64,000 nucleotides of DNA, from the NCBI RefSeq assembly GCF_024746795.1, contig NZ_CP080524.1, positions 3,574,001-3,638,000 on the forward strand, written 5' to 3'. The position numbers were made by a program, and so were the translations under genes. The first letter of the stretch is position 1, and the number at the start of each line of letters is the position of its first letter. A model generated the notes under the pieces. The model made no database searches, was not told where the DNA came from, and saw only the letters and a list, made by a program, of their open reading frames with translations. This DNA comes from Mesorhizobium sp. AR10. Its GTDB lineage: Bacteria; Pseudomonadota; Alphaproteobacteria; Rhizobiales; Rhizobiaceae. This document shows, piece by piece, positions 7,691-17,900 of this stretch.

Positions 7691-8641
7691 ATGTCCCCGC
7701 TCACCGAAACCGTTCTCTTTGTCTTCAGCCTTGTCGCGCTCGGCTATCTCGCCGGGCTCACAGGCTATTTGAAGCCGGCGAGCGGCGAGGGTATCGCCGA
7801 ATTCGCCATCAACGTGGCGATGCCGCTGCTGCTGTTCCGGACGATGGTGAATTCCGATTTCCACGGTGTGGCGCCTTGGTCGCTGTGGGGCGCTTACTTC
7901 ACGGCAGTTGCAATGACCTGGGCCGCCGGCCACCTGGTCACGACGCGGATCTTCGGGCGGGACGCACGCACCGGCATCGTCGGCGGCGTGTCGTCGTCCT
8001 TCTCGAATGTGGTGTTGCTGGGCATTCCCTTCGTTCTCGGCGTATTCGGCTCCAGCGGATTCGAAGTGCTGTCGCTGCTCGTCTCTGTGCACCTGCCGAC
8101 CATGATGATGGCTTCGATCATCATGTTCGAGATATTTGGTCGCGGTGGGAGCGAGCCGGTTCACCCGCTGCGCATCATCCAGAGTTTTCTGAGAAGACTG
8201 TTGTCCAACCCGCTGATCATCGGCATCCTGGCCGGGCTGGTATGGCGCCTCACCGCGGCGCCTTTGCCGGATCTCGCCGAGCGGCTGGTCGATGCGCTGG
8301 CCGACACGGCCGGTCCGGTGGCGCTGTTCGCCATGGGGCTCAGCCTTTGCCGTTTCGGCATTTCCGGCAACATCCGGCCGGCGTTGGCGCTGTCGGCGCT
8401 GAAACTGTTCCTGATGCCTGCACTGGTGCTCGGCCTGGTCTGGCTGCTTGGGTTGCCGCCGTTGACGGCCAAGGTGGCGGTCGTGGTGGCGGCGCTGCCA
8501 TCCGGCGTCAATTCCTATCTCATCGCCGCGCAGTTCAACACCGGTCAGGCGCTGGCGTCGAACCAGATGACCATCGCCACGGCGAGCGCGGTGGTCACAA
8601 CAGCCTTCTGGCTGACGGTGGTCGTTCATATATTCGGGTAG
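7691..8641 (+). CDS. AEC-family (auxin efflux carrier-like) transporter
   Basis: 316 residues with about ten hydrophobic helices in the 5+5 arrangement of the AEC family. Landmarks are FAINVAMPLLLFR in the first half, the SSSFSNVVLLGIPF helix-break segment, LSNPLIIGILAGL in the middle, and ALPSGVNSYLIA in the last third. Family members export or import organic acids such as malonate or malate; the substrate here cannot be read from sequence. It is divergent from the caspase-TPR gene, with 147 bases between, and stands alone. Its translation start at 7691 follows a short spacer without a strong ribosome site. Confidence 0.85.
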   Translation: MSPLTETVLFVFSLVALGYLAGLTGYLKPASGEGIAEFAINVAMPLLLFRTMVNSDFHGVAPWSLWGAYFTAVAMTWAAGHLVTTRIFGRDARTGIVGGVSSSFSNVVLLGIPFVLGVFGSSGFEVLSLLVSVHLPTMMMASIIMFEIFGRGGSEPVHPLRIIQSFLRRLLSNPLIIGILAGLVWRLTAAPLPDLAERLVDALADTAGPVALFAMGLSLCRFGISGNIRPALALSALKLFLMPALVLGLVWLLGLPPLTAKVAVVVAALPSGVNSYLIAAQFNTGQALASNQMTIATASAVVTTAFWLTVVVHIFG

Positions 8642-8842
8642 GATCGGGCACCCGGACAGGAATTTGCGCGGGCGCTGCTCTCGCCTTACGCTGGCCCAAA
8701 GCCTATATGCCATCTTGTGATTGATTGCGCGGCTTGCCCTAGGTAAAGAGCAGTCGCTCCAGCGTGCCGGCATCGATGCCATGGCACGTCATCGAAGAAA
8801 TCCAGAGACCGGCCCGTCAAAGCGCCGAACGGAGGCTAGACC

Positions 8843-10300
8843 ATGCTTCAGAAAACCAGCCATTTCATGCGGCAGGCCAATCTCATCAACGGCGAATGGG
8901 TGCAGGCCGACAGCGGCCAGACCGTCGACGTCAACAACCCGGCCACCGGCCTCAAGATCGGCACCGTGCCGAAATCGGGCAAGGCCGAGACCCGCCGCGC
9001 CATCGAGGCCGCCGCCGAAGCCTTCAAGACATGGCGCAAGACCACTGCGCTCGAACGCTCGAAGTTGCTGCGTAAACTGCACGATGCGATGATGGACAAT
9101 CAGGACGTGCTGGCCGAACTGCTCACCATCGAACAGGGCAAGTCGCTGTTTGAATCGAAGGGCGAGATCGGCTCGGCCGCGTCCTACATCCTGTGGTTCG
9201 CCGAAGAAGGCCGCCGCACCTATGGCGACGTCGTGCCGTCGCCGTGGGCGGATCGCCGCATCCTGGTGACCAAGGAGCCGGTCGGCGTCATCGCCGCCAT
9301 CACGCCCTGGAATTTCCCGTCCTCGATGCTCGCCCGCAAGCTCGGCCCGGCGCTGGCCGCCGGCTGCACCGCCGTCGTCAAGCCTGCGACGCAGACGCCT
9401 TACTCCGGCCTTGCCTGGGGGGCGCTGGCCGAGGAAGTTGGCTTCCCCAAGGGCGTCATCAACATCCTGACGGGCGCTGCCGGCGAAATCGGCGACGAGA
9501 TCTGCGCCAATCCGCTGGTGTCGAAGATTACCTTCACCGGATCGACCGAAGTCGGCAAGCTTCTCATTCAGAAGTCGTCCGTCACCGTCAAGAAGGTGTC
9601 GATGGAACTCGGCGGCAACGCGCCGTTCATCGTTTTCGACGACGCCGATCTCGAGCGCGCCGTTGCCGGCGCGATCACTGCCAAATACCGCAATTCGGGC
9701 CAGACCTGCGTTTGCACCAACCGCTTCCTGGTTCAGGCCGGCGTCTATGACAAGTTCGTCGAAAAGCTCGCCGCGGCCAGTGACGGTCTGAAGGTCGGTT
9801 CCGGCCTGGAAGAGGGCGTACAGCAGGGGCCGCTGATCGACGAGAAGGCGGTCGAGAAGGTCGAGGAACTAATCGCCGATGCAACCTCGAAGGGCGGCAA
9901 GGTCGTCGCCGGCGGCAAGCGTCACGCGCTTGGCGGTTCGTTCTTCCAGCCGACGGTGATCGCCAACGCGACGCCGAAGATGCGCTTCATGAAGGAAGAG
10001 ATCTTTGGCCCGGTCGCACCGGTGTTCAAGTTCGAAACCGAGGAAGAAGCCATTTCGCTCGCCAACGACACCGAATTCGGCCTCGCCTGCTATTTCTACA
10101 CCGGCGATCTCGGCCGCGCCTTCCGGGTCATGGAAGGGCTGAAATACGGCATGGTCGGTGTCAATGAAGGTCTCATCACCACGCCGGAAGCGCCGTTCGG
10201 CGGCGTCAAGGAATCCGGCCTCGGCAAGGAAGGCGGACATCAGGGCATCGAGGATTATCTCGACACCAAATATGTCTGCATCGGCGGCCTCGGCCTCTGA
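8843..10300 (+). CDS. gabD: NAD(P)-dependent succinate-semialdehyde dehydrogenase
   Basis: 485 residues, the normal GabD length. Visible features are the cofactor segment [14 protein letters not shown], Glu255 in SMELGGN, and the nucleophile Cys289 in GQTCVC; the second Cys two residues later is typical of GabD. It oxidises succinate semialdehyde to succinate in the cytoplasm, ending the GABA shunt. Homology is strongest to the E. coli GabD class among aldehyde dehydrogenases. The ATG at 8843 is preceded by GGAGG nine bases upstream. No gabT lies beside it; galM follows. Confidence 0.9.
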   Translation: MLQKTSHFMRQANLINGEWVQADSGQTVDVNNPATGLKIGTVPKSGKAETRRAIEAAAEAFKTWRKTTALERSKLLRKLHDAMMDNQDVLAELLTIEQGKSLFESKGEIGSAASYILWFAEEGRRTYGDVVPSPWADRRILVTKEPVGVIAAITPWNFPSSMLARKLGPALAAGCTAVVKPATQTPYSGLAWGALAEEVGFPKGVINILTGAAGEIGDEICANPLVSKITFTGSTEVGKLLIQKSSVTVKKVSMELGGNAPFIVFDDADLERAVAGAITAKYRNSGQTCVCTNRFLVQAGVYDKFVEKLAAASDGLKVGSGLEEGVQQGPLIDEKAVEKVEELIADATSKGGKVVAGGKRHALGGSFFQPTVIANATPKMRFMKEEIFGPVAPVFKFETEEEAISLANDTEFGLACYFYTGDLGRAFRVMEGLKYGMVGVNEGLITTPEAPFGGVKESGLGKEGGHQGIEDYLDTKYVCIGGLGL

Positions 10301-10384
10301 TTGTCTGGGGTCTGTTGCTTGTCAACAGACCCTGAGCCTGTCCGGAAGACCGGGCTCGGGATCAACGAACTGGCGTTTGCGGGC

Positions 10385-11410
10385 ATGACGATGAAGGACG
10401 GCGAGGTCTTCGGCACGACGCAAGCGGGCGAGGATGTCCGCCGCTTCACCATCAGGGGCGGTGGCCTCACCGCCAACATCATCGGGCTCGGCGCCATTAT
10501 CCAGGATCTTCGGCTCGCCGGGCATGATGCGCCGCTGGTGCTGGGCTACGACCGTTTCGGACCCTATGAGACGGATACTGCCTTCTTCGGCGCGGTCGTC
10601 GGACGTTATGCGAACCGCATCCGCGATGGCCGCTTCACCATCGCCGGCAAGCGCTACCAGACTGAGCGCAATTTCCTCGACAAGCACACGCTGCATGGCG
10701 GCTCACAAGGCTATTTTCACCGGGCGTGGGCGGTCTCGCTGCACGGAAGGGATTTTGTCACCCTGACCCTGCACGATCCCGACGGCACGATGGGCTTTCC
10801 CGGCGCGCTCGACGTGACCTGCACCTACCGGCTGAAGATCCCCGGCACGCTCAGCATCGAACTGACCGCCACCTGCGAGGAGCCGACGCTCTGCAACCTC
10901 ACGCAGCATTCCTATTTCAATCTGGATGACGGCGGGGCCGGCGACATCCTCGACCACCGGCTGATGCTGAACGCCGGTGCCTATACACCGGTCGATGGCG
11001 AGATGATCCCGACCGGGGCGGTGAAGCCGGTCGACGGCACGCCCTTCGACTTCCGCCAGGCGCGGCCGCTGCGCATGGAGAACGAGGGCGAGCAGCTTCC
11101 CTACGACCAGAATTTCTGCCTGGCCTCGACCCGTGGGTCGCTCAAGCAGGCATCGTGGGCGCAAGGGGCAAGCTCCGGCGTCGAGATGGAAGTGTGGACG
11201 ACGGAGCCAGGCGTCCAGCTCTATATCGGCCAGCATGTGGCGCCGCCTTCACTGGGGTTGGGCGGGCGTCGCTACAAGACTTTTTCAGGCTTCTGCCTGG
11301 AGCCGCAGGCGTGGCCGGATGCCCCGAGCCGGCCGTATTTCCCGCAGGCCACGCTGTGGCCGGGCCAGATCTATCACCATGTGACGGAATATCGATTCCG
11401 CCTGCCTTAA
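10385..11410 (+). CDS. galM: Aldose 1-epimerase (mutarotase)
   Basis: About 341 residues of the galactose mutarotase family. Family residues are visible: GRYANRI, HTLHGG, the catalytic-His segment NLTQHSYFNL, and the catalytic Glu in FCLEPQAWPDAP near the C terminus. It interconverts alpha and beta anomers of aldoses in the cytoplasm. The frame is open from 10301, but the first family-like residues follow the ATG at 10385, which I chose. It is followed by a large palindrome and the convergent sugar-acid kinase gene, so an association with sugar catabolism is reasonable. Confidence 0.85.
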   Translation: MTMKDGEVFGTTQAGEDVRRFTIRGGGLTANIIGLGAIIQDLRLAGHDAPLVLGYDRFGPYETDTAFFGAVVGRYANRIRDGRFTIAGKRYQTERNFLDKHTLHGGSQGYFHRAWAVSLHGRDFVTLTLHDPDGTMGFPGALDVTCTYRLKIPGTLSIELTATCEEPTLCNLTQHSYFNLDDGGAGDILDHRLMLNAGAYTPVDGEMIPTGAVKPVDGTPFDFRQARPLRMENEGEQLPYDQNFCLASTRGSLKQASWAQGASSGVEMEVWTTEPGVQLYIGQHVAPPSLGLGGRRYKTFSGFCLEPQAWPDAPSRPYFPQATLWPGQIYHHVTEYRFRLP

Positions 11411-11551
11411 GGTCTGTCGATATTCAGGTGAGGCCGGCCTGCGAGTGGCGGCTTCCTGCGCTTCCGGTGCTCACGTACTTCAAGTACGCTCCGCTCCGGT
11501 TCTCGGAAGCCATCACTCTCGGCGCAGCCTGACCTGAATCTCAACAGACCT
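11410..11551. repeat. 142-bp imperfect palindrome between convergent genes
   Basis: The left arm begins AGGTCTGTCGATATTCAGGT and the right arm, read in reverse complement, begins AGGTCTGTTGAGATTCAGGT. The similarity continues inward through a GGCTTCC segment to the central GTACTTCAAGTAC. The element touches the galM stop at one end and overlaps the kdgK stop at the other. It has the form of a rhizobial intergenic repeat and, as a transcript, would make a long hairpin able to terminate both genes. Confidence 0.75.
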
Positions 11552-12470
11552 AGCCGTCGAAAGCCGCTTGAAGGGTCTCGAACGGCGCCAGCGCCCCTCG
11601 CACCTGGACCACGGCGGCAGCAACGCGATGCGCGCGCAGCACGGCCTCGGCCGGGGCATGGCCGGCAAGCCGGGCGGCGAGATAGCCGCCATTGAAGGAA
11701 TCGCCGGCGCCGGTGGTGTCGACAGGAGCGGCGACATGGACCGCCGGAACAGGTTGCAAGGTCCCATTCTCGGCGATCAGTGCCGGTTCCTCGCCATTCT
11801 TGACGACGACCTCGCCGACCAGCTTTCCAAGTCGTTCGGCGGTCGCTTGTGGGCCTGTGTCACCAAACAGCATCTGCTCGTCGGGAAAGGTCGGCAGCGC
11901 GATGTCGGTGACGGCAAGCGCTTCGAGGATCGCGGCTTGCGCCTCATCGCGGCTGTGCCACAGCCGTGGCCGGTAGTTGGGATCGAAGGCGACAAGCGAG
12001 CCGGACGTGCGCGTCTTGGCCACCGCCGCCAGCAATGTCGTGCGAGAGGCGCTATCCAGAATTGCCAAAGTGATTCCGCTGAAGTAGACAAGTGACTGGT
12101 TTTCAAGGTTTTTTGCCAAGGCGGCTGGGTCTGAAGCGAGCCGCCGCGCCGCTGCGTCGCCCCGCCAGTAGGTGAAGGCGCGTTCGGGGCCGGTCAGCGT
12201 GATGGCGTAGAGGCCGGGCCGTGCGCCCGAAATGACCGGGCTGGCGCCGATGCCGATGCCGTTTTCAGCGAAGAAAGCGATCTGGCCTTGCGAGAAAGGG
12301 TCATCGCCAAAGGCCGAGACATAGGTCGCCGGCCTGTCGCCGCTCAACGCATGCAGCGCCCATAGCGTGTTGAACGTGTCGCCGGCAAAGCCCATGCGCC
12401 AGTTCGGCCCGGCCTGGCCTGAAAGTTCCAACATGCACTCACCGATCGAGGCGACGCCGTTTGCTGCCAT
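11550..12470 (-). CDS. kdgK: 2-dehydro-3-deoxygluconokinase (PfkB family)
   Basis: 306 residues of the ribokinase/PfkB fold. The N terminus SIGECMLELS, the GFAGDTFNTLWAL segment and ERAFTYWRGDAAAR are typical of KDG kinases. The C-terminal signature VDTTGAGDSFNGGYLAARL contains the catalytic-base Asp and the anion hole. It phosphorylates 2-keto-3-deoxygluconate with ATP, feeding the Entner-Doudoroff pathway. The stop overlaps the palindrome shared with galM. No KDPG aldolase gene adjoins. The ATG at 12470 is the natural start. Confidence 0.88.
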   Translation of the reverse strand: MAANGVASIGECMLELSGQAGPNWRMGFAGDTFNTLWALHALSGDRPATYVSAFGDDPFSQGQIAFFAENGIGIGASPVISGARPGLYAITLTGPERAFTYWRGDAAARRLASDPAALAKNLENQSLVYFSGITLAILDSASRTTLLAAVAKTRTSGSLVAFDPNYRPRLWHSRDEAQAAILEALAVTDIALPTFPDEQMLFGDTGPQATAERLGKLVGEVVVKNGEEPALIAENGTLQPVPAVHVAAPVDTTGAGDSFNGGYLAARLAGHAPAEAVLRAHRVAAAVVQVRGALAPFETLQAAFDG

Positions 12471-12485
12471 GTATCTGTCTCCTGG

Positions 12486-12528
12486 TGCATGCCCAAAAGT
12501 GTGTAGCGGTTTTGGGTAGCGACATGCA
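12486..12528. repeat. Short palindromic intergenic element upstream of kdgK
   Basis: TGCATG-CCCAAAA on the left pairs with TTTTGGG...CATGCA on the right around a GC-containing loop. It resembles the 'CCCAAAACCG' class of repeated hairpins seen between genes in Mesorhizobium. It lies 16 bases upstream of the kdgK start, so it would be in its leader or promoter. Confidence 0.55.
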
Positions 12529-12654
12529 CAAAACCAAAGAGCCGGTGCTGTAGCTTTTTGCGACCGGGAGCGCCATGGTTGGCGGCGGCGGGTTTTTGCG
12601 CCAGAAGCGTTTTCCCACAGGTGGGGCGGGACGCTAATTGCTCCCTGAGACGTT

Positions 12655-13125
12655 ATGTTTGGAAGAGGAACCGGTTTGGCATCACTATGGCGTTATCTTC
12701 TCGCAGGTCTCGGTCTGGCTGCCTTGTTGGCTGGCATTCTTGCTATCGTCTATCTGACCGTACCGCAGTCGGCGAAGTTCGCCGGCCTCGATACATCGCG
12801 TTCGAAAACCACAGCGAACAGGTTGTTCGTGGCCAGTTTCCAGCCGGAGCGGGGCGTCATCAGGCAAGGCGAGTTGCAATCCTGGCTGCTGACGCTGAAG
12901 ACGGTCAAGGGCGCGCCGGTGGAAGGGGCGGCGATCACGGTGTCCGGCGGCATGCCACAGCACAATCACGGTCTGCCGACCAGCCCGCAGGCGACCGACT
13001 ATCTCGGCGACGGGCGCTATCGGATCGACGGGCTGAAATTCACCATGAGCGGATGGTGGCAATTGCGGTTTGCCATTTCCGCGGCAGCCGGGTCCGACAC
13101 GGTCGTCTTCAACGTGGTGCTGTGA
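12655..13125 (+). CDS. FixH/YtkA-like membrane-anchored protein
   Basis: 156 residues with one N-terminal transmembrane helix (about residues 10-33) and an extracytoplasmic beta-sandwich domain. The segment GGMPQHNHGLPTSP, followed by YLGDGRYRIDGLKF and MSGWWQLRF, is the signature of FixH/YtkA-like domains. The His-rich Met-containing loop suggests metal, perhaps copper, binding. It is five bases upstream of the di-heme peroxidase gene, so the two are almost certainly one operon. The exact role is unknown; it may serve electron transfer or metallation of the partner. Confidence 0.75.
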   Translation: MFGRGTGLASLWRYLLAGLGLAALLAGILAIVYLTVPQSAKFAGLDTSRSKTTANRLFVASFQPERGVIRQGELQSWLLTLKTVKGAPVEGAAITVSGGMPQHNHGLPTSPQATDYLGDGRYRIDGLKFTMSGWWQLRFAISAAAGSDTVVFNVVL

Positions 13126-13130
13126 GTTAG

Positions 13131-14330
13131 ATGAGCCGCCTTTCGCGTTGTCTCGCACTAGTACTGGTGGCCACGCTCGCCGGCTGCGGCAAGCCGGAGT
13201 TTTCCGACGCCGAGAAGAAGACGATCGCCTCGCTGGCACTGTCGACACTGCCCTCGCTGAAGCCGGACACGACCAACCGCTTTGCCGACGTGCCGGCCGC
13301 AGCGGCACTGGGCTCGACGCTGTTCTTCGACCAGGGCATGAGCGGCGACGGGGCGGTTTCCTGCTCGACCTGCCACAAGATCGACCGGCAGTTCCAGGAT
13401 GATCTGCCGCAAGCTGTCGGCGTCGGCCACACCAACCGGCGCAGCATGCCGCTGGCCGGCGTCGCGCGCAATCCATGGTTCTTCTGGGACGGGCGGCGCG
13501 ACAGCCTGTGGGCGCAGGCGCTGACGCCGCTGGAAAATCCGCTGGAGCAGGCCGGCAACCGCGCCGCCTATGCGCACTACATCAAGGCTCGTTTCGGTGA
13601 GCGCTACGAGCGCATCTTCGGGCCGTTGCCCGACCTGTCGACCGTGCCGGCCAATGCCAGCCCGCTCGGCACCGACGCCGAGAAGGCGGCCTGGAAAGCC
13701 ATGCCCGCCAGCCAGGCTGAGGACGTCAACCGCGTCTTCGCCAATATCGGCAAGGCGATAGCTGCTTTCGAGCGGTCGATCGAGCCGCCGCAGACACGCT
13801 TCGACCGGTTTGCCATCGATCTGGCGGCAGGCGCCAAGCCAACAAGTGACGACGCCTTTTCGCCTGAGGAAATCCTCGGGCTGAAACTGTTCATCGGCAA
13901 GGCCAATTGCGTGACCTGCCACAATGGCCCGCGCTTCACCGACAACAGTTTTCACAACACCGGCGTGCCGCCGGTTGCGGGCTTGCCGCCCGATCGCGGC
14001 CGCATAGACGCGGTGGCGCAGGTCGAGGCCGACCCGTTCAATTGCTTTGGCGTCTTTCGCGATGGCGACGCCAGCGCCTGTCGTGAGTTGCGCTTCATGG
14101 TCAAGAGTGGACCGGAACTCATCCGCGCCTACAAGACGCCGTCGCTGCGCAGTGCCGCGACCCGCCCGCCTTACATGCATGCCGGGCAGTTCTCGTCGCT
14201 GGAAGAAGTGGTGGCGCATTATGCCAATGCGGCGCCAAGCGTTGAGGGCGTGTCTGAGGTTCATCCACTACAACTTTCGGACCGCGAGCGCGGAGCGCTG
14301 GTGGCATTCCTGAAGACGCTCGCCGAATGA
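13131..14330 (+). CDS. Di-heme cytochrome c peroxidase (CcpA/MauG family) lipoprotein
   Basis: 399 residues starting with a lipoprotein signal whose lipobox is LAGC (Cys19). The first heme site is CSTCH at residues 78-82 and the second is CVTCH around residue 263, followed by GPRFTDNSFHNTG as in this family. The C-terminal region has the LRSAATRPPYMHAGQFSSL segment with the distal Met/His. Members reduce hydrogen peroxide or modify protein substrates in the periplasm using electrons from small c-type cytochromes or azurins. The upstream FixH-like protein is the likely partner. Convergent with putR, two bases between stops. Confidence 0.87.
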   Translation: MSRLSRCLALVLVATLAGCGKPEFSDAEKKTIASLALSTLPSLKPDTTNRFADVPAAAALGSTLFFDQGMSGDGAVSCSTCHKIDRQFQDDLPQAVGVGHTNRRSMPLAGVARNPWFFWDGRRDSLWAQALTPLENPLEQAGNRAAYAHYIKARFGERYERIFGPLPDLSTVPANASPLGTDAEKAAWKAMPASQAEDVNRVFANIGKAIAAFERSIEPPQTRFDRFAIDLAAGAKPTSDDAFSPEEILGLKLFIGKANCVTCHNGPRFTDNSFHNTGVPPVAGLPPDRGRIDAVAQVEADPFNCFGVFRDGDASACRELRFMVKSGPELIRAYKTPSLRSAATRPPYMHAGQFSSLEEVVAHYANAAPSVEGVSEVHPLQLSDRERGALVAFLKTLAE

Positions 14331-14331
14331 G

Positions 14332-14784
14332 CTAGCGATCCTTGACCGTCTCCATCGCCACGAAGGTCGAGGTCTGGGCGACGTGGGGCAAAGCGGAGAT
14401 GCGCTCGCCGAGCACGCGGCGATAGGCGGCGATGTCGGTGGTACGAACTTTCAGCAGATAGTCGAAACTCGACGCCATCATGTGGCACTGTTCGATCTCC
14501 GGCACCGCCTGCACGGCGCGGTTGAAGGCATCGAGCGCGGCCGAGCGGGTGTCCGACAATTTTACCTGGACGAAGGCGACATGGCCTTCGCCCATGCGCT
14601 CGCGGTCGATGATCGCCTGGTAGCCCCTGATGTAGCCGTCCTTCTCCAGCCGCTTGACCCGCGCCTGCACCGGAGTCTTCGACAGACCGACCTTGGTGGC
14701 GAGTTCCGACATGGAAAGCCGCCCATCGCGCGCCAGCGCCGACAGGATATTTCGGTCGATACGGTCCAATTGGTCTTCGGTCAT
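14332..14784 (-). CDS. putR: Lrp/AsnC-family regulator of proline catabolism
   Basis: 150 residues with the Lrp fold. The N-terminal winged helix has LDRIDRNILSALARDGRLSM and VGLSKTPVQARVKRLEKDGYI, and the C-terminal RAM effector-binding domain has HMMASSFDYLLKVR. It is divergent from putA with 162 bases between the two starts, the arrangement of alphaproteobacterial PutR, which activates putA in the presence of proline. The shared intergenic region includes GATCGATCGAC, a plausible binding site, though that is not shown. The gene name rests on context plus family. Confidence 0.87.
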   Translation of the reverse strand: MTEDQLDRIDRNILSALARDGRLSMSELATKVGLSKTPVQARVKRLEKDGYIRGYQAIIDRERMGEGHVAFVQVKLSDTRSAALDAFNRAVQAVPEIEQCHMMASSFDYLLKVRTTDIAAYRRVLGERISALPHVAQTSTFVAMETVKDR

Positions 14785-14946
14785 CGAAATCGCGGTCTAT
14801 CTGGCTGAAACCAGGCACCATGATAGATCGATCGACCTACCTTGTCGATTTCTTTGGACCGATTGAAATACGCGTTTGTGCTAGCTTGCGCCATTCGGTC
14901 CGGTGACCGCCGGCCCGCTCCCTAACGCTCGCTCCATAGGACCGCC

Positions 14947-17900
14947 ATGCCAGCGCTCGATGCCATCCGCCAGCAGATTCGTGCAAACTATCTGCCCGAC
15001 GAAGACGAGGCAGTGAAGCGGCTGTCCGAAGCCACAGGCCTATCGAAAAAGGACCGGGACGCGATCTCTGGTCGTGCCGCCGATCTGGTGCGGGCGGTGC
15101 GCGGCTCGTCCGATCCGCGGCTGATGGAAGTTTTTCTCTCCGCCTATGGGCTGTCGACCAAGGAGGGCGTGGCGCTGATGTGTCTGGCTGAGGCGCTGCT
15201 GCGCGTGCCCGACACCGAGACTATGGACGACCTCATCGCCGACAAGATCGCCCCGCACGACTGGTCGGCACATTCGGGTGGTTCGAGTTCCATTTTCGTC
15301 AATGCATCGACCTGGGCGCTGATGCTGACCGGCCGCGTGCTCGACGAAGGCGAGGGCGGCATCGACGGTACGCTGCGTTCGATGGTGCGCCGATTGGGCG
15401 AGCCCGTCATCCGCAAGGCGGTGGCGGCGGCCATGCGCGAAATGGGCGAGCAGTTCGTGCTCGGCCGCACCATCACCGAGGCCGTCAAGCGCGGCCGACC
15501 GATGACCCAGAAGGGCTATCTCTATTCCTTCGACATGCTGGGCGAGGCGGCCCGCACCGAGGCCGACGCCTTGCGCTATCTCAAGGCCTATGCCGACGCC
15601 ATCTCCTCGCTCGATGCCGGCGCCAACGGCCCCGACATCCGCCAGAACCACGGCATCTCGGTCAAGCTTTCGGCGCTGCATCCGCGCTATGAAGTGGCGC
15701 AGAAGGAAAAGATGCTGCCGGTCATGGCAGAGCGGCTTTTGTCGCTGGCGCTCGCGGCGCGCCATTCGCGCATGGGGCTCAACATCGACGCCGAGGAAGC
15801 CGACCGCCTCGATCTCTCGCTCGATGTCATCGAACGGGTGCTGGCCGAGCCGGAACTGGCCGGCTGGAACGGCTTTGGCGTCGTCGTCCAGGCCTATGGT
15901 CCGCGCGCGGCTTTCACCATCGACTGGCTCTACGCGCTGGCGAAGAAATACGATCGCAACATCATGGTGCGGCTGGTCAAGGGCGCCTATTGGGACACCG
16001 AGGTCAAGCGGGCACAGACTCTCGGGCTTAGCGGCTATCCCGTCTTCACCCGCAAGGCCAACACCGATGTTTCCTACATGGCCTGCGCGAAAAAGCTGCT
16101 GTCGATGACCGACCGCATCTATCCGCAGTTTGCTACCCACAACGCCCATACCGTTGCCGCCATCCTGTCGATGGCTGATAATCGCGATTCCTTCGAGTTC
16201 CAGCGCCTGCACGGTATGGGCGAGGCGCTGCATGAGACGGTGCGACAGTCCGAAGGCACGCGCTGCCGCATCTATGCGCCGGTCGGCGCTCATTCCGACC
16301 TGTTGGCCTATCTGGTTCGCCGGCTGCTGGAGAACGGCGCCAACTCCTCCTTTGTGCATCAGCTGACCGACGAAGAGGTCGAGCCGGAGGATATCGCCCG
16401 CGATCCGCTCGAAACGGTCGAGAAACAAGGCTCGGCGGCCAATCCGGCGATCGCCCGGCCGTCAGCCATCTTCGGCAGCCGTCGCAACTCCAGGGGATTC
16501 GACATCACCGACACGGTGACGCTGGCTGCGATCGAGAAGGCCAAGGCAGGATTTGCCAGGTCGGACCGCTGGCACGCCAAGCCAATCACCCGCGCAGCCG
16601 GCTATGGCAAGCAGCGTCCGGTCCTCAATCCGGCAAAGCCTGATGAGGTGGTCGGCACGGTCAGCGAAGCGGCCGCCAAGCAGGTCGCGACCGCCGTGCG
16701 CTTTGCTGTGGAGGCACAACCGGCATGGGCGAAGCGTCCCGTCGCCGAGCGCGCTGCCATCCTTAACCGTGCCGCCGATCTCTATGAGGCCAATGCCGTC
16801 GAGTTCTTCGCGCTGGCCACCCGCGAGGCCGGCAAATCGCTGGCCGACGGCGTCGCCGAAGTGCGCGAAGCCGTCGACTTCCTTCGCTACTACGCTGCCG
16901 AAGCGGCCAATAACGAAGCGGGGACCGAAGCGCGCGGGGCGATCGTCTGCATCTCGCCGTGGAATTTTCCGCTCGCCATCTTCACCGGCCAGATCGCGGC
17001 AGCACTGGTCACCGGCAATTCCGTCATTGCCAAGCCGGCCGAGCAGACGCCGCTGATCGCCTTCCGCGCCGTCGAACTGCTGCGCGAGGCCGGTGTGCCG
17101 GAAGACGTCATCCAGCTGCTGCCCGGCGATGGTCCCTCGGTCGGTGGCCCGCTGACATCAGATCCGCGCATCGCTGGCGTCTGCTTCACTGGCTCGACCG
17201 AGGTCGCCAAGCTGATCGAGAAACAACTGGCCAAGACCGCCGCGCCCGACGCGATGCTGATCGCCGAGACCGGCGGGCTCAACGCCATGATCGTCGATTC
17301 CACTGCGCTGCCCGAACAGGCGGTGCGCGACATCCTTGCCTCGGCCTTCCAGAGTGCCGGCCAGCGCTGTTCGGCCTTGCGCGTTCTTTACGTGCAGAAG
17401 GATGTCGAGAAGAAGATGCTGGAAATGCTGAAAGGCGCGATGGAGGCGCTCAGCATCGGCGATCCCTGGCAGATTTCGACGGATGTCGGCCCGGTTATCG
17501 ACGACGAGGCTAAGGAGTCGATCCGCGACTATTGCACGAAGATGGGCCAGCAGGGCCGGCTGATCGCCAAGCTCGAAGCGCCGAAAGACGGCCGCTTCGT
17601 CGCGCCGCATGTCTTCCGGGTCAAGGGCATCGAGGAAATGGAGCGCGAGGTGTTCGGGCCGGTGCTGCATGTCGCCAGTTTCGATGCCGACAAGATCGAC
17701 GCGGTCATCGCCGGGATCAACCGCAAGGGCTATGGCCTGACCTTTGGCCTGCACACCCGCATCGAGGGGCGCGTCCAGCATTTCGTCGACGGCATCCATG
17801 CCGGCAACATCTATGTCAACCGCAACCAGATCGGCGCAGTGGTCGGTTCGCAGCCATTCGGCGGCGAAGGGCTTTCTGGCACCGGGCCGAAGGCCGGCGG

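Noticed and set aside
7544..8782. Upstream continuation of the caspase-TPR reading frame, adding about 410 residues
   Set aside because: It is antisense to the AEC transporter, low in complexity (Arg/Gln/His-rich), and the signal peptide begins only at 7543.
15040..16428. 462-residue minus-strand frame opposite putA
   Set aside because: Antisense shadow within the proline dehydrogenase domain.
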